A stretch of 64,000 nt of DNA, taken from NCBI GenBank assembly GCA_013289765.1, contig JABCZI010000013.1, forward strand, positions 1-64,000, given 5' to 3'. The translations under genes and the position numbers were made by a program. Below are positions 1-9,090 of this stretch, in pieces. Every line of letters begins with the position of its first letter. The stretch's first letter is position 1. This stretch comes from Acidobacteriota bacterium (lineage in GTDB: Bacteria; Acidobacteriota; Terriglobia; Terriglobales; Acidobacteriaceae). The notes beneath the pieces are model-generated. The model ran no database searches. It was not told the origin of the DNA and saw only the letters and a program-made list of their open reading frames with translations.

Positions 1-157
1 CGAGCGAGCTTTGGTTGGATTGGCACATCTTCAACGAGACCGAAATGGCGCTCTTCTTCGAGTGCATGCTGGAGTGTGCTCAAAAAGTGCTTGACACCGC
101 CGACATTGTTAGAGAGGCGATGTTACGACAGTTATCACTTGGAACTATAATTCTGCC

Positions 158-433
158 GTGGTCAGACGCGCCAAAGCAGAGCCTTCACTGCGACCGTTCA
201 AGAGGTTTGGGACTCTTCGTGAGCGCGGTTCTGGTGACTGGTTTCCAGTTGAATTTCTGACCTACCACGACGACCGGAATACACTGCGCTCTTTCGCTTA
301 CGTGCGCCGGGAAGATGGTGTCGAGATACCTGACGGCCACTATGTTTTTCAGGACGAACTTGGTGAACGGAGTCTCAGATGGAGGAAGTGGAAGGGCAAG
401 TGGCAGTTCGGATGGCGTTATAGCGGAGACTAA
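158..433 (+). CDS. hypothetical protein, 91 aa
   Basis: A GTG-started ORF that I do not recognise. The product is highly charged and aromatic, with a Trp/Lys-rich C-terminus (RWRKWKGKWQFGWR), and reads like a small soluble domain. No ribosome-binding site is visible. A perfect -10 hexamer (TATAAT, 146-151) ends seven bases before the GTG, so a transcript from it would be almost leaderless. The -35 region (TTACGA, 123-128) is weak. An overlapping open frame in another phase (3-260) competes for the same bases. It could be the relic of a larger accessory gene. Confidence 0.33.
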   Translation: MVRRAKAEPSLRPFKRFGTLRERGSGDWFPVEFLTYHDDRNTLRSFAYVRREDGVEIPDGHYVFQDELGERSLRWRKWKGKWQFGWRYSGD

Positions 434-484
434 CCAAGGTCCAGTGAGTGTAATGGGGATATTACGACAGTTGAGCGGGCTCAC

Positions 485-763
485 TCAACGATTCGGGCTG
501 TTAGGCCAGTAGTCAGCATTGCGAGCCCGGAGAAAGACGGCTATACCAAGACCAAAACCGACCGCAGCCGCCACTAAGTACCCAAGTGCTGATTGCCACA
601 CAAAAAGCACTTGGAACAACCATATGTACGCAAGAAAAGCGTACACACAATTCAGGCCCTTTTGCGTTTTGGGTGTCCACAAAAATGCCCAGACCAAGCC
701 GACAGCGTTCGGCACGCCAACTACCATCTGAAGCCACATGGGCCAATCTTCAGCTTTGGTCAC
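485..763 (-). CDS. small membrane protein, 92 aa
   Basis: Starts at GTG with a GAGG ribosome-binding sequence seven bases upstream. After a short polar N-terminus the protein has two or three hydrophobic stretches (about residues 10-28, 40-60 and 62-78), ending in a polar tail (RARNADYWPNSPNR). This pattern suggests a small inner-membrane protein. I recognise no family. It is isolated: the DNA on both sides is poorly coding. Coding is supported by the start signal and the membrane profile only. Confidence 0.5.
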   Translation of the reverse strand: MTKAEDWPMWLQMVVGVPNAVGLVWAFLWTPKTQKGLNCVYAFLAYIWLFQVLFVWQSALGYLVAAAVGFGLGIAVFLRARNADYWPNSPNR

Positions 764-1443
764 GCCGTCGCCTCAGCAGTATTATGCTCCAAGACGCTGA
801 CTGTTGTTAACAGGCCATAGCGCTCATTGAGAAACCGTCGGGAAGGTCAACGAGTGACATGGCGATGTTCCAACAACTGGGGACGCGATTGATTGCCAAA
901 CGTTGGAGTCACCGGCGACTCTGAAAAGGATGTGGATCTGGATACGCCGCCTTCAGCAGGGGCTCCGACCAAAAAGAAATGAGGCGCGAATCCCCGTCGC
1001 TCCCCATATCGGATGGCCCGCTCACTTGCGTCTGCGCAAGGTCAACAACGTTCTGACGTAATCTATGATTGCGAAGGCAACCGCGATCCAGAACACCGCG
1101 CCGATCCACGCTTGCCATCCTCTGGGATGATAAAACTGCATCACGACGGCAAGCCCGATTTTGTGTTAAGTCTACCGGGATGCTCTCGTGTGGACATTCC
1201 AGCTTCGAAAAGTGACTCACAGCCTCACGACGATCTGCACACTCGCAGGATCGCTTGACCTTAACGATCTCGTTCTTGGGCTGCTGCCAGCAACGACAAC
1301 GCGCGGTTCGCCGCAATCGGCCTCTCATCCTTGGTCATGAATTGGCCGGGCGCATCGTCTTGAACTCGCGCAGGATTGTTGGAGCGATTGGACACTGTGC
1401 CAATGCACCAGAATCATGTATTCGCTTGTTGCGATTCTAGCAA
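764..1443. other. 680-base stretch with no confident gene
   Basis: No recognisable gene fills this stretch. Longer open frames (for example 909-1328 on the minus strand) have Arg/Cys/His-rich, low-quality translations. The only protein-like reading is a 39-codon minus-strand ORF at 1022-1141. The region could be decayed coding DNA at the edge of an accessory segment. Confidence 0.5.
1022..1141 (-). CDS. possible single-pass membrane microprotein, 39 aa
   Basis: ATG-started ORF of 39 codons. The N-terminus is polar (MQFYHPRGWQ), followed by one strongly hydrophobic segment (about residues 11-27, AWIGAVFWIAVAFAIID) and a basic tail (TLRRRK). This layout is typical of a small membrane protein with a cytoplasmic C-terminus. 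No clear ribosome-binding site is visible and no family is recognised. The membrane profile makes it better than chance, but it is unproven. Confidence 0.3.
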   Translation of the reverse strand: MQFYHPRGWQAWIGAVFWIAVAFAIIDYVRTLLTLRRRK

Positions 1444-2874
1444 TCAGTGGCCATTCGCAAACTGTGTGTCATCGAGGCTCCAACTGCCGCCAAGCGCTTT
1501 GTAGAGCTGGACAACGACAAGGCTCCGATCACGCGAGGTCTGGGAAAGAGAAAATTCTGCCGGATAGAGAAGCTCCTGAGCCTCCAGGACCTCGTAGTAG
1601 CTGGCGAGCCCGCCCCGATATCGCCGATTTGCGATCGCGACCGATTCAGTCAGGGCCCTAACCTCGTGCTTCTGCTGTTCCTCTATATCGCTCAGCTTCT
1701 GAGATGCGGTTAGGGCGTCCGATACTTCTTGAAAAGCCCTCAACGCCCTCTGCGAATACTGAAACTTAGCCTGATCAAAGACGGCCTTGGCGGCCCGACG
1801 TTGCTGGGTCAAGCGGCCTCCGGTAAAGAGGGGTCCTGAAGCCGATGCTGCAAGTGCCCAAATATCCGAGTTTCCAGTGGTCAGCGACGATAAATCGGTG
1901 CTGACCCGTCCAAAGAGCGTCGTCAAGCCGATACGAGGAAAGAAATTCGCGTTCGCGACACCAACATTTGCCAAGGCATATCTGAGATTGTCTTCGGCCT
2001 GGCGAATATCAGGGCGTCTTTCCAGAAGCTGGGATGGGATTCCAGCGGGCACAATCGGAGGGGTGTTCAAACCCAATTCGGGTGGACTCCGCTTAATAGC
2101 ACCGGGATTCCGATCGACGAGAATACAAATCTGGTTTTCCTTTTCCGCAATCTGCCGCTCAGCATCATCAACCGTAGTCTGCGCTGCGGCCAAGGCTGAT
2201 TCCGCGCGAGTGACCTGTAATTTGGACCCGATTCCGGCGCCAAAGCGCTCGCTGAAAAGTTTATATGTCGCCTGAAAGGCGTCGCGGCTTTGATGAGCGA
2301 GTTCCAAACGTCGATCTAGTTCGACAAGTTCGAAGTAGGCGGCCGCGACGTCGCTTACAAGCGACAGCATGAGACCGCGGCGGGCCTCCTCAGTTCCCAG
2401 ATAAGTCGCATTCGCCGCCGCCGCCGTGTTGCGAATGCGTCCCCAAAGATCAATCTCCCACGCAGTGGAAAGACCGCCCACAAACAGTTCATGCGTGGAA
2501 GCTCCAGCCGTTGGAAGATCCAGCGCGGGGCGGAATTTATACACGCCGAGATCGCGTTGCGCTCCCGAGTCAAAGCCTACCGAAGGATAGTAGGCCGAGC
2601 GCTCCACGCCGACGTACGCACGCGCCTCTTGGGTATGCGCGATGGCGGTACGCAAATCGTAGTTGTTCTTGAGAGCTTCCTTAATCAGGTCCTCAAGCAG
2701 GGGATCTGAATAGATGTTCCACCACGCCTGATCAGCCAAAGAGAACGAATCCGCACTCGCTTGCCCTCGAAACGTTGGAGGAACCGGCACTACGGGCCTT
2801 TTGTAGACCGGGCCGCGGAAGCAGCCACTTAGGAGAATCGTGGCCACGAGAAGAATCGGCGCGCCGCGTTTCAC
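1444..2874 (-). CDS. RND efflux outer-membrane lipoprotein (NodT/OprM family)
   Basis: Outer-membrane channel component of a tripartite RND efflux pump. The 476-aa length is normal for the OprM/CmeC/NodT group. The N-terminus is a lipoprotein signal with lipobox LLSGC (Cys18), followed by the usual KRPVVPVP linker. Two duplicated outer-membrane efflux domains follow; the family motif LLERRPDIRQAE is seen mid-protein. It starts at a GTG that overlaps the stop of the upstream pump gene (GTGA, 4 bases), so translation is probably coupled. It is the last gene of the adaptor-pump-channel operon. The family is clear; the substrate cannot be read from sequence. Confidence 0.92.
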   Translation of the reverse strand: MKRGAPILLVATILLSGCFRGPVYKRPVVPVPPTFRGQASADSFSLADQAWWNIYSDPLLEDLIKEALKNNYDLRTAIAHTQEARAYVGVERSAYYPSVGFDSGAQRDLGVYKFRPALDLPTAGASTHELFVGGLSTAWEIDLWGRIRNTAAAANATYLGTEEARRGLMLSLVSDVAAAYFELVELDRRLELAHQSRDAFQATYKLFSERFGAGIGSKLQVTRAESALAAAQTTVDDAERQIAEKENQICILVDRNPGAIKRSPPELGLNTPPIVPAGIPSQLLERRPDIRQAEDNLRYALANVGVANANFFPRIGLTTLFGRVSTDLSSLTTGNSDIWALAASASGPLFTGGRLTQQRRAAKAVFDQAKFQYSQRALRAFQEVSDALTASQKLSDIEEQQKHEVRALTESVAIANRRYRGGLASYYEVLEAQELLYPAEFSLSQTSRDRSLVVVQLYKALGGSWSLDDTQFANGH

Positions 2875-5800
2875 GATGAACTCCTCCAGGAACTTACTTT
2901 ATCTTTGGCGGATTCCACGGCATAAAACGCGACCGGTATGATGAAGATGGCGAGCATGGTTGCGGCCAGCATGCCGCCGATCACCGCAGTTCCGAGGATC
3001 CGCCGGGATGCTGCTCCCGCCCCGCTTGCGATCGCGAGCGGAATCGTCCCAAGGACGAAGGCAAAGGCGGTCATCAAGATCGGCCGGAGGCGAATGCGGG
3101 CCCCTTCCAACGCCGCTTCCAACGCGTTCTTTCCGCGGAGACGTTCCGACCTTGCGAACTCGACGATGAGTATGGCGTTCTTCGCGGAGAGGCCAATCAG
3201 CATCACAAGACCAATTTGCGCGTAGACGTCGTTTTCAAAGCCCCTCATCCACAGTGCAACAAAAGCTCCGAACACGGCGACGGGCGTGCATAGCAGAACG
3301 CTAAATGGGAGGGCCCAGCTTTCGTACTGGGCTGCGAGGATAAGAAATACGACAAGCAGCGAAAACCCAAAGACCACGGCGGGACTTACTTGAGAAGCAG
3401 CCTTGTTCTGCTGATATGAAAGAGCATTCCAATCGTACCCCATATCTTTCGGCAAGACTTGATTGGCCACTTGCTCGAGCGCCTTCATGGCTTGCGCAGT
3501 GGTGTAGCCAGGAGCAGCCGATCCCGTAATCTCTACCGAGCGGTATTCGTTAAATCGGGAAGTAAATTCTGGCCCGGCCGCGGCCTTAATGGAAACGACC
3601 GAGGAGAGCGGCAGCATCTCGTCGTTCTTATTGCGGACAAAAAAGTTCGTGACGTCTTTGGCCTCAGTGCGATAGCCGTTGTCTGCACCGATGTATACCT
3701 GCCAGGCGCGGCCGAAGCGGTTGAAGTAGTTCACAAAAAGGGAACCCATGAAGGCTTGAATGGTGCTGTAAACGTCTTTTACTTCCACGCCCTGCTTCAA
3801 GACTTTGTCGCGATCGACCGCAACTAGAACTTGAGGAACCTTGGCGTTTAATGAGCTGTTCAGGCGCGCGAGCTCAGGCCGTTTTTGAGCAGCTTGCAGG
3901 AACCGGTCGGTATTTTCGGCGAGATAATCGACAGATTTTCCGGCCCGGTCCTCCAGCATGAAGCTAAAGCCCCCGGAAGTTCCAACCCCGGAAATAGCCG
4001 GAGGTGAAAAAGCGAAGGCGCGCCCCTCCGGCATTCTGTCAAGCTTATCGTTGACCGAATCCATAATCGCTGTGATGCTCGTATTCTTACTTTTGCGCTG
4101 GTCCCATGGCTTCAGCGCTACGAACACGAAGGCGCTGTATGTGGCGTTCGTTTGCGTAAGGAGGCTGTTGCCCACGATGGTGCTGTAGTACTGAACACCG
4201 GGCGTGTTCTTGAGAGCCGTTTCTACTTTCTTGGTGAAAGCGTCGGTTCGCTGGAGAGAGGCCGCATCCGGCAACTGGATATTCAAATAAAAATAACCTT
4301 GATCTTCGCTAGGAAGAAATCCGGAAGGAAGCCTGTACCCCACCAGAAGAGCTGCGCCAGTTACCGCGCACAGCAGGAGCGCGCTCAAAGCCATTTTTCG
4401 GATGAGCGTGCCGGAAATGCTGACATATCGATTCGTCGCTCTATCGAATACTCGATTGAACCCGCTAAATACACGATGCAGGAAACCGGTGGACTCCTCG
4501 CGTGGCTTCAAAAGGAGAGAACAGAGCGCGGGACTCAGCGATAGCGCGTTGAAGGCGGAGATCACCACAGAGACCGCGATCGTCACGGCAAACTGCTGAT
4601 AGAGACGGCCCGTGATTCCCGGAATAAAAGCGGTGGGAACAAAGACTGCCGCAAGAATAAGAGCAGTTGCGACTACGGGACCACTAACCTGTTCCATCGC
4701 TTTTAGCGAGGCTTCTTTTGGATTCAAGCCAGCAGCTATGTTCGTCTCGACAGCCTCGACCACGACAATCGCATCGTCAACCACGAGACCAATCGCCAAG
4801 ACCAGCCCGAATAAGGAGAGGGAGTTGATGGAGAAACCCAGCATCGGAAAGAAAATAAAGGTCCCGAGTAGCGAGACGGGAACCGTCAGTGCGGGGATTA
4901 GGGTGGCGCGAACATTCTGCAGGAACAGGAATACAACGCAGATTACCAATAGCAGCGCCTCCACCAGCGTGCTGATGATTTCGCGGACGCCTTCTCTGAC
5001 GGAAAGGGTCGTGTCGAGCGAAACTACGTAGTCGACGTCATCCGGAAACTTCTCCTTGAGCTGCGCCAGCATTTTTCGGACGCCATCGACGGCGTCAATG
5101 GCGTTGTAGCCCGGCAGTTGAAAAACATTGATGATCGCCGAGGGAGCGTCGTTCATTCGCCCGATCACGTTGTAGGTCTGTTCTCCGAGTTCGATTCGGG
5201 CAACGTCCTTCATCCGAATGACAGAACCGTCCGGATTCTCGCGAATCACGATATTGCCAAAGTCTTCTTGCGTGACCAGGCGCCCTTGGGCACGCATCGT
5301 GTAGGTAAACTCCTGCCCGCTGGGAGCTGGTTCCGCACCTACCTGCCCTGAGGGGTTAACGGTATTCTGCTGCTCAAGAGCATTGACGAGATCGGGCACA
5401 GTCACGCCGAGGCTGGCCAATTGGTCGGGCTTCACCCATTGACGCATGGCATATGCCCCCGCACCCTGCACGACGATGGATCCGATCCCCATGACGCGCG
5501 TGAGCGGATCCGCAATATTAATGTTGGCGTAGTTCGCCAGGAACTTTGCATCTCGGGTACCCTTCGGGGCGTAAAGCGCAATGATCATCAGGGGGCTGAC
5601 ATGGGATTTTGCGATAGTCACTCCCTGGTTCCGGACCGAGGGAGGGAGTTGCGGCAGCGCGCGATTCACACGGATCTCCGAAAATACCTCCGCGACATTA
5701 GGGTCCATGTTCAGATCGAAATCGACCCGCAGTTTCATGGTTCCATCATTCGCATTGAATGACCGCATGTACAGCATGCCTTCAACGCCGGCCATCGCTT

Positions 5801-5999
5801 CTTCAATCGGGGTTGCGACAGCGCTCTCGATGGTCAGTGCGTCGGCGCCGACATAGTTGGTGGTCACGACAATTTCAGGAGGCGCAATGGCGGGAAACTG
5901 AGCGATTGGAAGGCGCTGCGCAAGCACGACTCCGACAATAACAATGAGAATCGAAATTACGATCGCGGTGACTGTCCGATTGATGAAAAATCTTGACAT
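2871..5999 (-). CDS. RND multidrug efflux pump, HAE1 family (AcrB/MexB-like)
   Basis: Inner-membrane proton-driven drug exporter, 1042 aa, the standard length for AcrB homologues. The proton-relay residues are present: paired Asp in TM4 (GLVVDDAIVVVEAVE) and Lys in TM10 (GLSAKNAILIVEFARSE). The N-terminus (MSRFFINRTVTAIVISILIV) is the canonical TM1. Two large periplasmic loops follow TM1 and TM7. The start ATG shares one base with the stop of the upstream adaptor gene (TGATG), and the downstream channel gene overlaps its stop, so the three genes form a tightly coupled operon. Drug or solvent export is the likely role; no regulator gene of the TetR type lies beside it. Confidence 0.95.
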   Translation of the reverse strand: MSRFFINRTVTAIVISILIVIVGVVLAQRLPIAQFPAIAPPEIVVTTNYVGADALTIESAVATPIEEAMAGVEGMLYMRSFNANDGTMKLRVDFDLNMDPNVAEVFSEIRVNRALPQLPPSVRNQGVTIAKSHVSPLMIIALYAPKGTRDAKFLANYANINIADPLTRVMGIGSIVVQGAGAYAMRQWVKPDQLASLGVTVPDLVNALEQQNTVNPSGQVGAEPAPSGQEFTYTMRAQGRLVTQEDFGNIVIRENPDGSVIRMKDVARIELGEQTYNVIGRMNDAPSAIINVFQLPGYNAIDAVDGVRKMLAQLKEKFPDDVDYVVSLDTTLSVREGVREIISTLVEALLLVICVVFLFLQNVRATLIPALTVPVSLLGTFIFFPMLGFSINSLSLFGLVLAIGLVVDDAIVVVEAVETNIAAGLNPKEASLKAMEQVSGPVVATALILAAVFVPTAFIPGITGRLYQQFAVTIAVSVVISAFNALSLSPALCSLLLKPREESTGFLHRVFSGFNRVFDRATNRYVSISGTLIRKMALSALLLCAVTGAALLVGYRLPSGFLPSEDQGYFYLNIQLPDAASLQRTDAFTKKVETALKNTPGVQYYSTIVGNSLLTQTNATYSAFVFVALKPWDQRKSKNTSITAIMDSVNDKLDRMPEGRAFAFSPPAISGVGTSGGFSFMLEDRAGKSVDYLAENTDRFLQAAQKRPELARLNSSLNAKVPQVLVAVDRDKVLKQGVEVKDVYSTIQAFMGSLFVNYFNRFGRAWQVYIGADNGYRTEAKDVTNFFVRNKNDEMLPLSSVVSIKAAAGPEFTSRFNEYRSVEITGSAAPGYTTAQAMKALEQVANQVLPKDMGYDWNALSYQQNKAASQVSPAVVFGFSLLVVFLILAAQYESWALPFSVLLCTPVAVFGAFVALWMRGFENDVYAQIGLVMLIGLSAKNAILIVEFARSERLRGKNALEAALEGARIRLRPILMTAFAFVLGTIPLAIASGAGAASRRILGTAVIGGMLAATMLAIFIIPVAFYAVESAKDKVSSWRSSS

Positions 6000-7318
6000 C
6001 AGGGCGCGCTCCCGCGGACATCGGCCAGAGCCGAAGTTAAAGGCGGAAGCTGGGCATCTTTGGGATCGACCCTCTCTCCAGTTTTGATTTTCTGGAGGCC
6101 TTCAATCACAACCCGGTCATCCGCGCTTAAACCTTGCTCGATGATCCAGTAGGAACCAACCCGGTTGGAAGCTTTCACGTTGCGGAATGCGACTCGATTA
6201 TCCCCATCGACCACAGCGAGTTCATATTCTCCCTGCAATTCCTGCACGGCGCGCTGGGGAATCAACAAAGCATCCTTGTCGATGCGAGTCGCAGTTCGAA
6301 TCCTGGAGTATTGACCCGGACGCAAGACGTTTCCCGGATTCGGGAAGATACCCCGAATCCTGAGTGTTCCGGTTGATGCCTCAATCTCCCGTCCAACGAT
6401 GTCAATCTTGCCCTTATGGTCATAAACGGTTCCGTCCGGCAGGATTAGTTCCAGGTCCTCCCCTTGCCTCGAACCTTTAGTGAGGAGAAGCCGGCGCAAG
6501 CCGAAATACTCCTGCTCGCTGATCGGAAACTGTACGAAAATCGGATCGATTTGCGAAACCGTTGTCAGAAGAGCCTTTTGATCCGTCCCAACCAGATCGC
6601 CGATGTTGGCGACTCGAATCCCAGCTATCCCGTTGATGGGAGACTTAATTTTTGTGTAACCCAGATTGAGCTGGGCGCCTTGAAGAGAACTGCGTGCGAC
6701 CTCGATCTGCGCCTCGGCGGCTTTCACGGAAGCCAGAGCGTGGTTGTACTTTTCCTTCGCGGCCAGAACCGACGCCTGATTCGCGAGGTTCGACTGAAAC
6801 GCATCATCCATCTCTTGCTGGCTTACCGTGCCATCCGACACGAGAGGTGCATAACGCTCGACATCCAACTGAGTTTTCACCTGAGCGTCTTGGGCGCGGT
6901 TGATCTCGGCTTGAGCCGCATTCACGTCGGCACGAGCCCGAGTCAGTTCAGCGCTGGCTACGTTGAGTTGAGCATTTGCCTGATTCACCACCGCCTGGAA
7001 GGGCCGTGGATCAACCTCGAACAGAAGGTCTCCTGTTTTCACCAAGGATCCTTCTTTATAGTTTTGGGCCAGAAGATATCCCGTGACTTTGGAATGAATC
7101 TGGGCGTCGATATATCCAACCGTGGTTCCGATCCACTCTGAATAGATGGGAACATTCGTGCGAACCGGCTTCGCTACTTCCACTTCGGTCAGCCGGCTCT
7201 TCGCTTTGTTGGCGCACCCAAACAAACTCAGAACCATTACGCAAGCGGCGATCCAAATGGGACTCAGGACTCGGAGTTGGCGGCTGGCCAACCATGGATA
7301 TGGATTCTGAAAAAACAT
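5999..7318 (-). CDS. RND efflux periplasmic adaptor (MFP, AcrA/MexA-like)
   Basis: Membrane-fusion protein joining the inner-membrane pump to the outer-membrane channel. It has 439 aa, a hydrophobic N-terminal signal ending at a lipobox-like LFGC (Cys35), a biotinyl-lipoyl-like half (DARIHSKVTGYLL region and GDLLFEVDPRPF), a long alpha-helical hairpin rich in Ala/Gln (about residues 100-205), the second lipoyl half (KSPINGIAG), a beta-barrel and a membrane-proximal domain. The lipobox is imperfect, so lipidation is only likely. It is the first gene of the operon. The promoter should lie in 7319-7764, where I could not pick out a convincing one. Confidence 0.93.
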   Translation of the reverse strand: MFFQNPYPWLASRQLRVLSPIWIAACVMVLSLFGCANKAKSRLTEVEVAKPVRTNVPIYSEWIGTTVGYIDAQIHSKVTGYLLAQNYKEGSLVKTGDLLFEVDPRPFQAVVNQANAQLNVASAELTRARADVNAAQAEINRAQDAQVKTQLDVERYAPLVSDGTVSQQEMDDAFQSNLANQASVLAAKEKYNHALASVKAAEAQIEVARSSLQGAQLNLGYTKIKSPINGIAGIRVANIGDLVGTDQKALLTTVSQIDPIFVQFPISEQEYFGLRRLLLTKGSRQGEDLELILPDGTVYDHKGKIDIVGREIEASTGTLRIRGIFPNPGNVLRPGQYSRIRTATRIDKDALLIPQRAVQELQGEYELAVVDGDNRVAFRNVKASNRVGSYWIIEQGLSADDRVVIEGLQKIKTGERVDPKDAQLPPLTSALADVRGSAP

Positions 7319-7764
7319 GTTTTGCCGTGTCTGGAGCGAACATGAGTCCGCTAGTGCGGCGGCAGAATTCCTTTCGTGCTATCGCCACGCGAACAGTCGC
7401 TACGACGGTTTCTAAAACTAAAGCTTCGCTTTACAAGCGCAATTTGCCTGCCAAAGCTGGCGACACTCGTTCACCGCGAAACAAGAACTCGCAGGGGAGG
7501 GGTAGGAAGTTTCCGCAAAGTTTTCGCTCGAGCTCCACATCTGGCCGTCGTGACCAAAGCTCGACAGAAGGTGTTCACGGGCCGTCACTGCTTGCCAGTG
7601 CGCTGCCGAAACAATCGTTCTATTCTCCGATGGATTTTGAGTGGCCCCGAGCGGTGCTGATGGTCCCGTTGCGGACCGCGATGGGCCTTGTGGGCGGATT
7701 GCGCTGCAAAGCTCTATGTTAACCGTTGGCTAGCCGACTATCTGGGAATTTCGTCGAATCGCTG
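7319..7764. other. 446-base spacer, no gene recognised
   Basis: Lies between the start of the efflux adaptor and the stop of chrA, both on the minus strand. Plus-strand frames here (7294-7722) give Ser/Arg-rich translations without domain character. It must hold the efflux operon promoter, but I see no clear -35/-10 pair, tRNA or structured RNA. Confidence 0.5.
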
Positions 7765-9090
7765 TCAAAAGCCCAGGAAATAACGAATAGAACCGAACCC
7801 GATGCCCAATAGGATCAGGGGAATCACCTTTAGTTTGAATCTTTGGAGTAGGAGGAGCGACAATATCACCTCGATCAAAGAGATCACATTGAGTTGCTTG
7901 AGACCTGCACCTCCTGATGGGAAGATCACCGCTTTCCCTAGAAATAGCGTTAGATCTAAGATCGCGCCGACCACAACGGCGGTGATCAGTTCCAGGACGC
8001 CTCCGATCATACGGTTGTCTTGGGTTCTTTCCACCAGCCGCGCTCCCGCGAATACGAAGAAGAAGCACGGCAGAAAGGTATAGAAGGTCGTCGCCAGCAG
8101 ACCCAAGGTTCCCATCCACAATGAACCGTGGAAGTGGTTGTACCCGGCCAGGAATCCGACAAAGGCTACTACGATGATCAGAGGGCCTGGAGTTGTCTCG
8201 GCGAGTGCGAAACCGTCCATCATTTGGAGCCTGCTCAGCCAACGAAGTTTCAACACCGCAACCTGAGCTACGTAGGGAATTACCGTATATGAGCCGCCAA
8301 TAGTCACGAAGGCGGTCTTGGTAAAAAACAGCGCGAGGCCCCGCCAAAAATGGAAGTCCCCAGCAAAGAAGTAGAACAGCGGCAACGGCAGCAGCCAGAG
8401 AATCAGGACAACCGCAGCCAACTTCATCGTCGGCCACAAAAGAGAGATAGGTTTCGTCGCGCCCGAACTACTGCGGATGTAATAGCTCTCTTCGTCCTTG
8501 TCCTCTTCGGCGCTTGCTTTGCCGGGGCGGTGGAGAAGGCCGGGCCGCACCGCCGTGAGAGCGATTCCCAGAGCAATGGCGCTGAGCATCACTGTGACCA
8601 GCGAGGCCTCAAAGAAGAACATCGCTGCAAACGCAGCTACTGCGACGGCCCCTTGAATCGGTCCGCGCACGGCCCTTCTGGCAACTTTCTGCAGGGCGAC
8701 GATCACCAAGGCGATGACAACGGGTTTTAAGCCATTGAACATCGCGGCAATCCAAGGCAAGCTACCGAATCTGACATAGACCACACTGAGTGCCAGCAGA
8801 ACAAACATGGAAGGCAGCACAAAAAGTGTTCCGGCAACAATGCCGCCCCGCTTGCCATGAAGCTTCCACCCGATATAGATCGCAAGCTGCTGAGCTTCGG
8901 GTCCGGGAAGCATCATGCAATGGCTCAGCGCATGAAGGAAGCTTCGGTTGCTGATCCACCGCTTCCTCTCCACCAACTCGTCGTGCATGATCGCGATGTG
9001 TGCGGCTGTACCGCCGAAGCTGATCCATCCCAGCTTGCACCAGAAACGCAGCGCTGTCTTAAAGGAAGGTCGCTGCGGTGTCTGTTTCAT
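7765..9090 (-). CDS. chrA: chromate transporter ChrA (long-chain CHR family)
   Basis: Inner-membrane protein of the CHR family; characterised members export chromate. With the ATG at 9090 it is 441 aa, normal for the bidomain form. The two homologous halves are visible: the first begins FKTALRFWCKLGWISFGG and has LPGPEAQQLA; the second begins FFTKTAFVTIGGSYTVIPYV and has ETTPGPLI. Several hydrophobic segments lie between. A charged loop (ASAEEDKDEES) separates the halves. The start is uncertain, because the reading frame continues upstream without a stop into the tail of the broken GntR regulator; 9090 is the first codon that fits the family N-terminus and has a G-rich stretch before it. The regulator probably controls it. 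Confidence 0.88.
   Translation of the reverse strand: MKQTPQRPSFKTALRFWCKLGWISFGGTAAHIAIMHDELVERKRWISNRSFLHALSHCMMLPGPEAQQLAIYIGWKLHGKRGGIVAGTLFVLPSMFVLLALSVVYVRFGSLPWIAAMFNGLKPVVIALVIVALQKVARRAVRGPIQGAVAVAAFAAMFFFEASLVTVMLSAIALGIALTAVRPGLLHRPGKASAEEDKDEESYYIRSSSGATKPISLLWPTMKLAAVVLILWLLPLPLFYFFAGDFHFWRGLALFFTKTAFVTIGGSYTVIPYVAQVAVLKLRWLSRLQMMDGFALAETTPGPLIIVVAFVGFLAGYNHFHGSLWMGTLGLLATTFYTFLPCFFFVFAGARLVERTQDNRMIGGVLELITAVVVGAILDLTLFLGKAVIFPSGGAGLKQLNVISLIEVILSLLLLQRFKLKVIPLILLGIGFGSIRYFLGF

Noticed and set aside
3-260. Open plus-strand frame at the left edge (WHIFNETEMALFFECM...)
   Set aside because: It overlaps the 158-433 frame in another phase, has no start signal and shows no family; it could be the end of a gene outside the window, but that cannot be supported.
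909-1328. 139-codon minus-strand ORF
   Set aside because: Translation is Arg/Cys/His-rich and lacks any domain or start signal; only the shorter 39-codon frame inside this region looks protein-like.
7730-8437. 235-codon minus-strand ORF
   Set aside because: It is the shadow of chrA in another frame.
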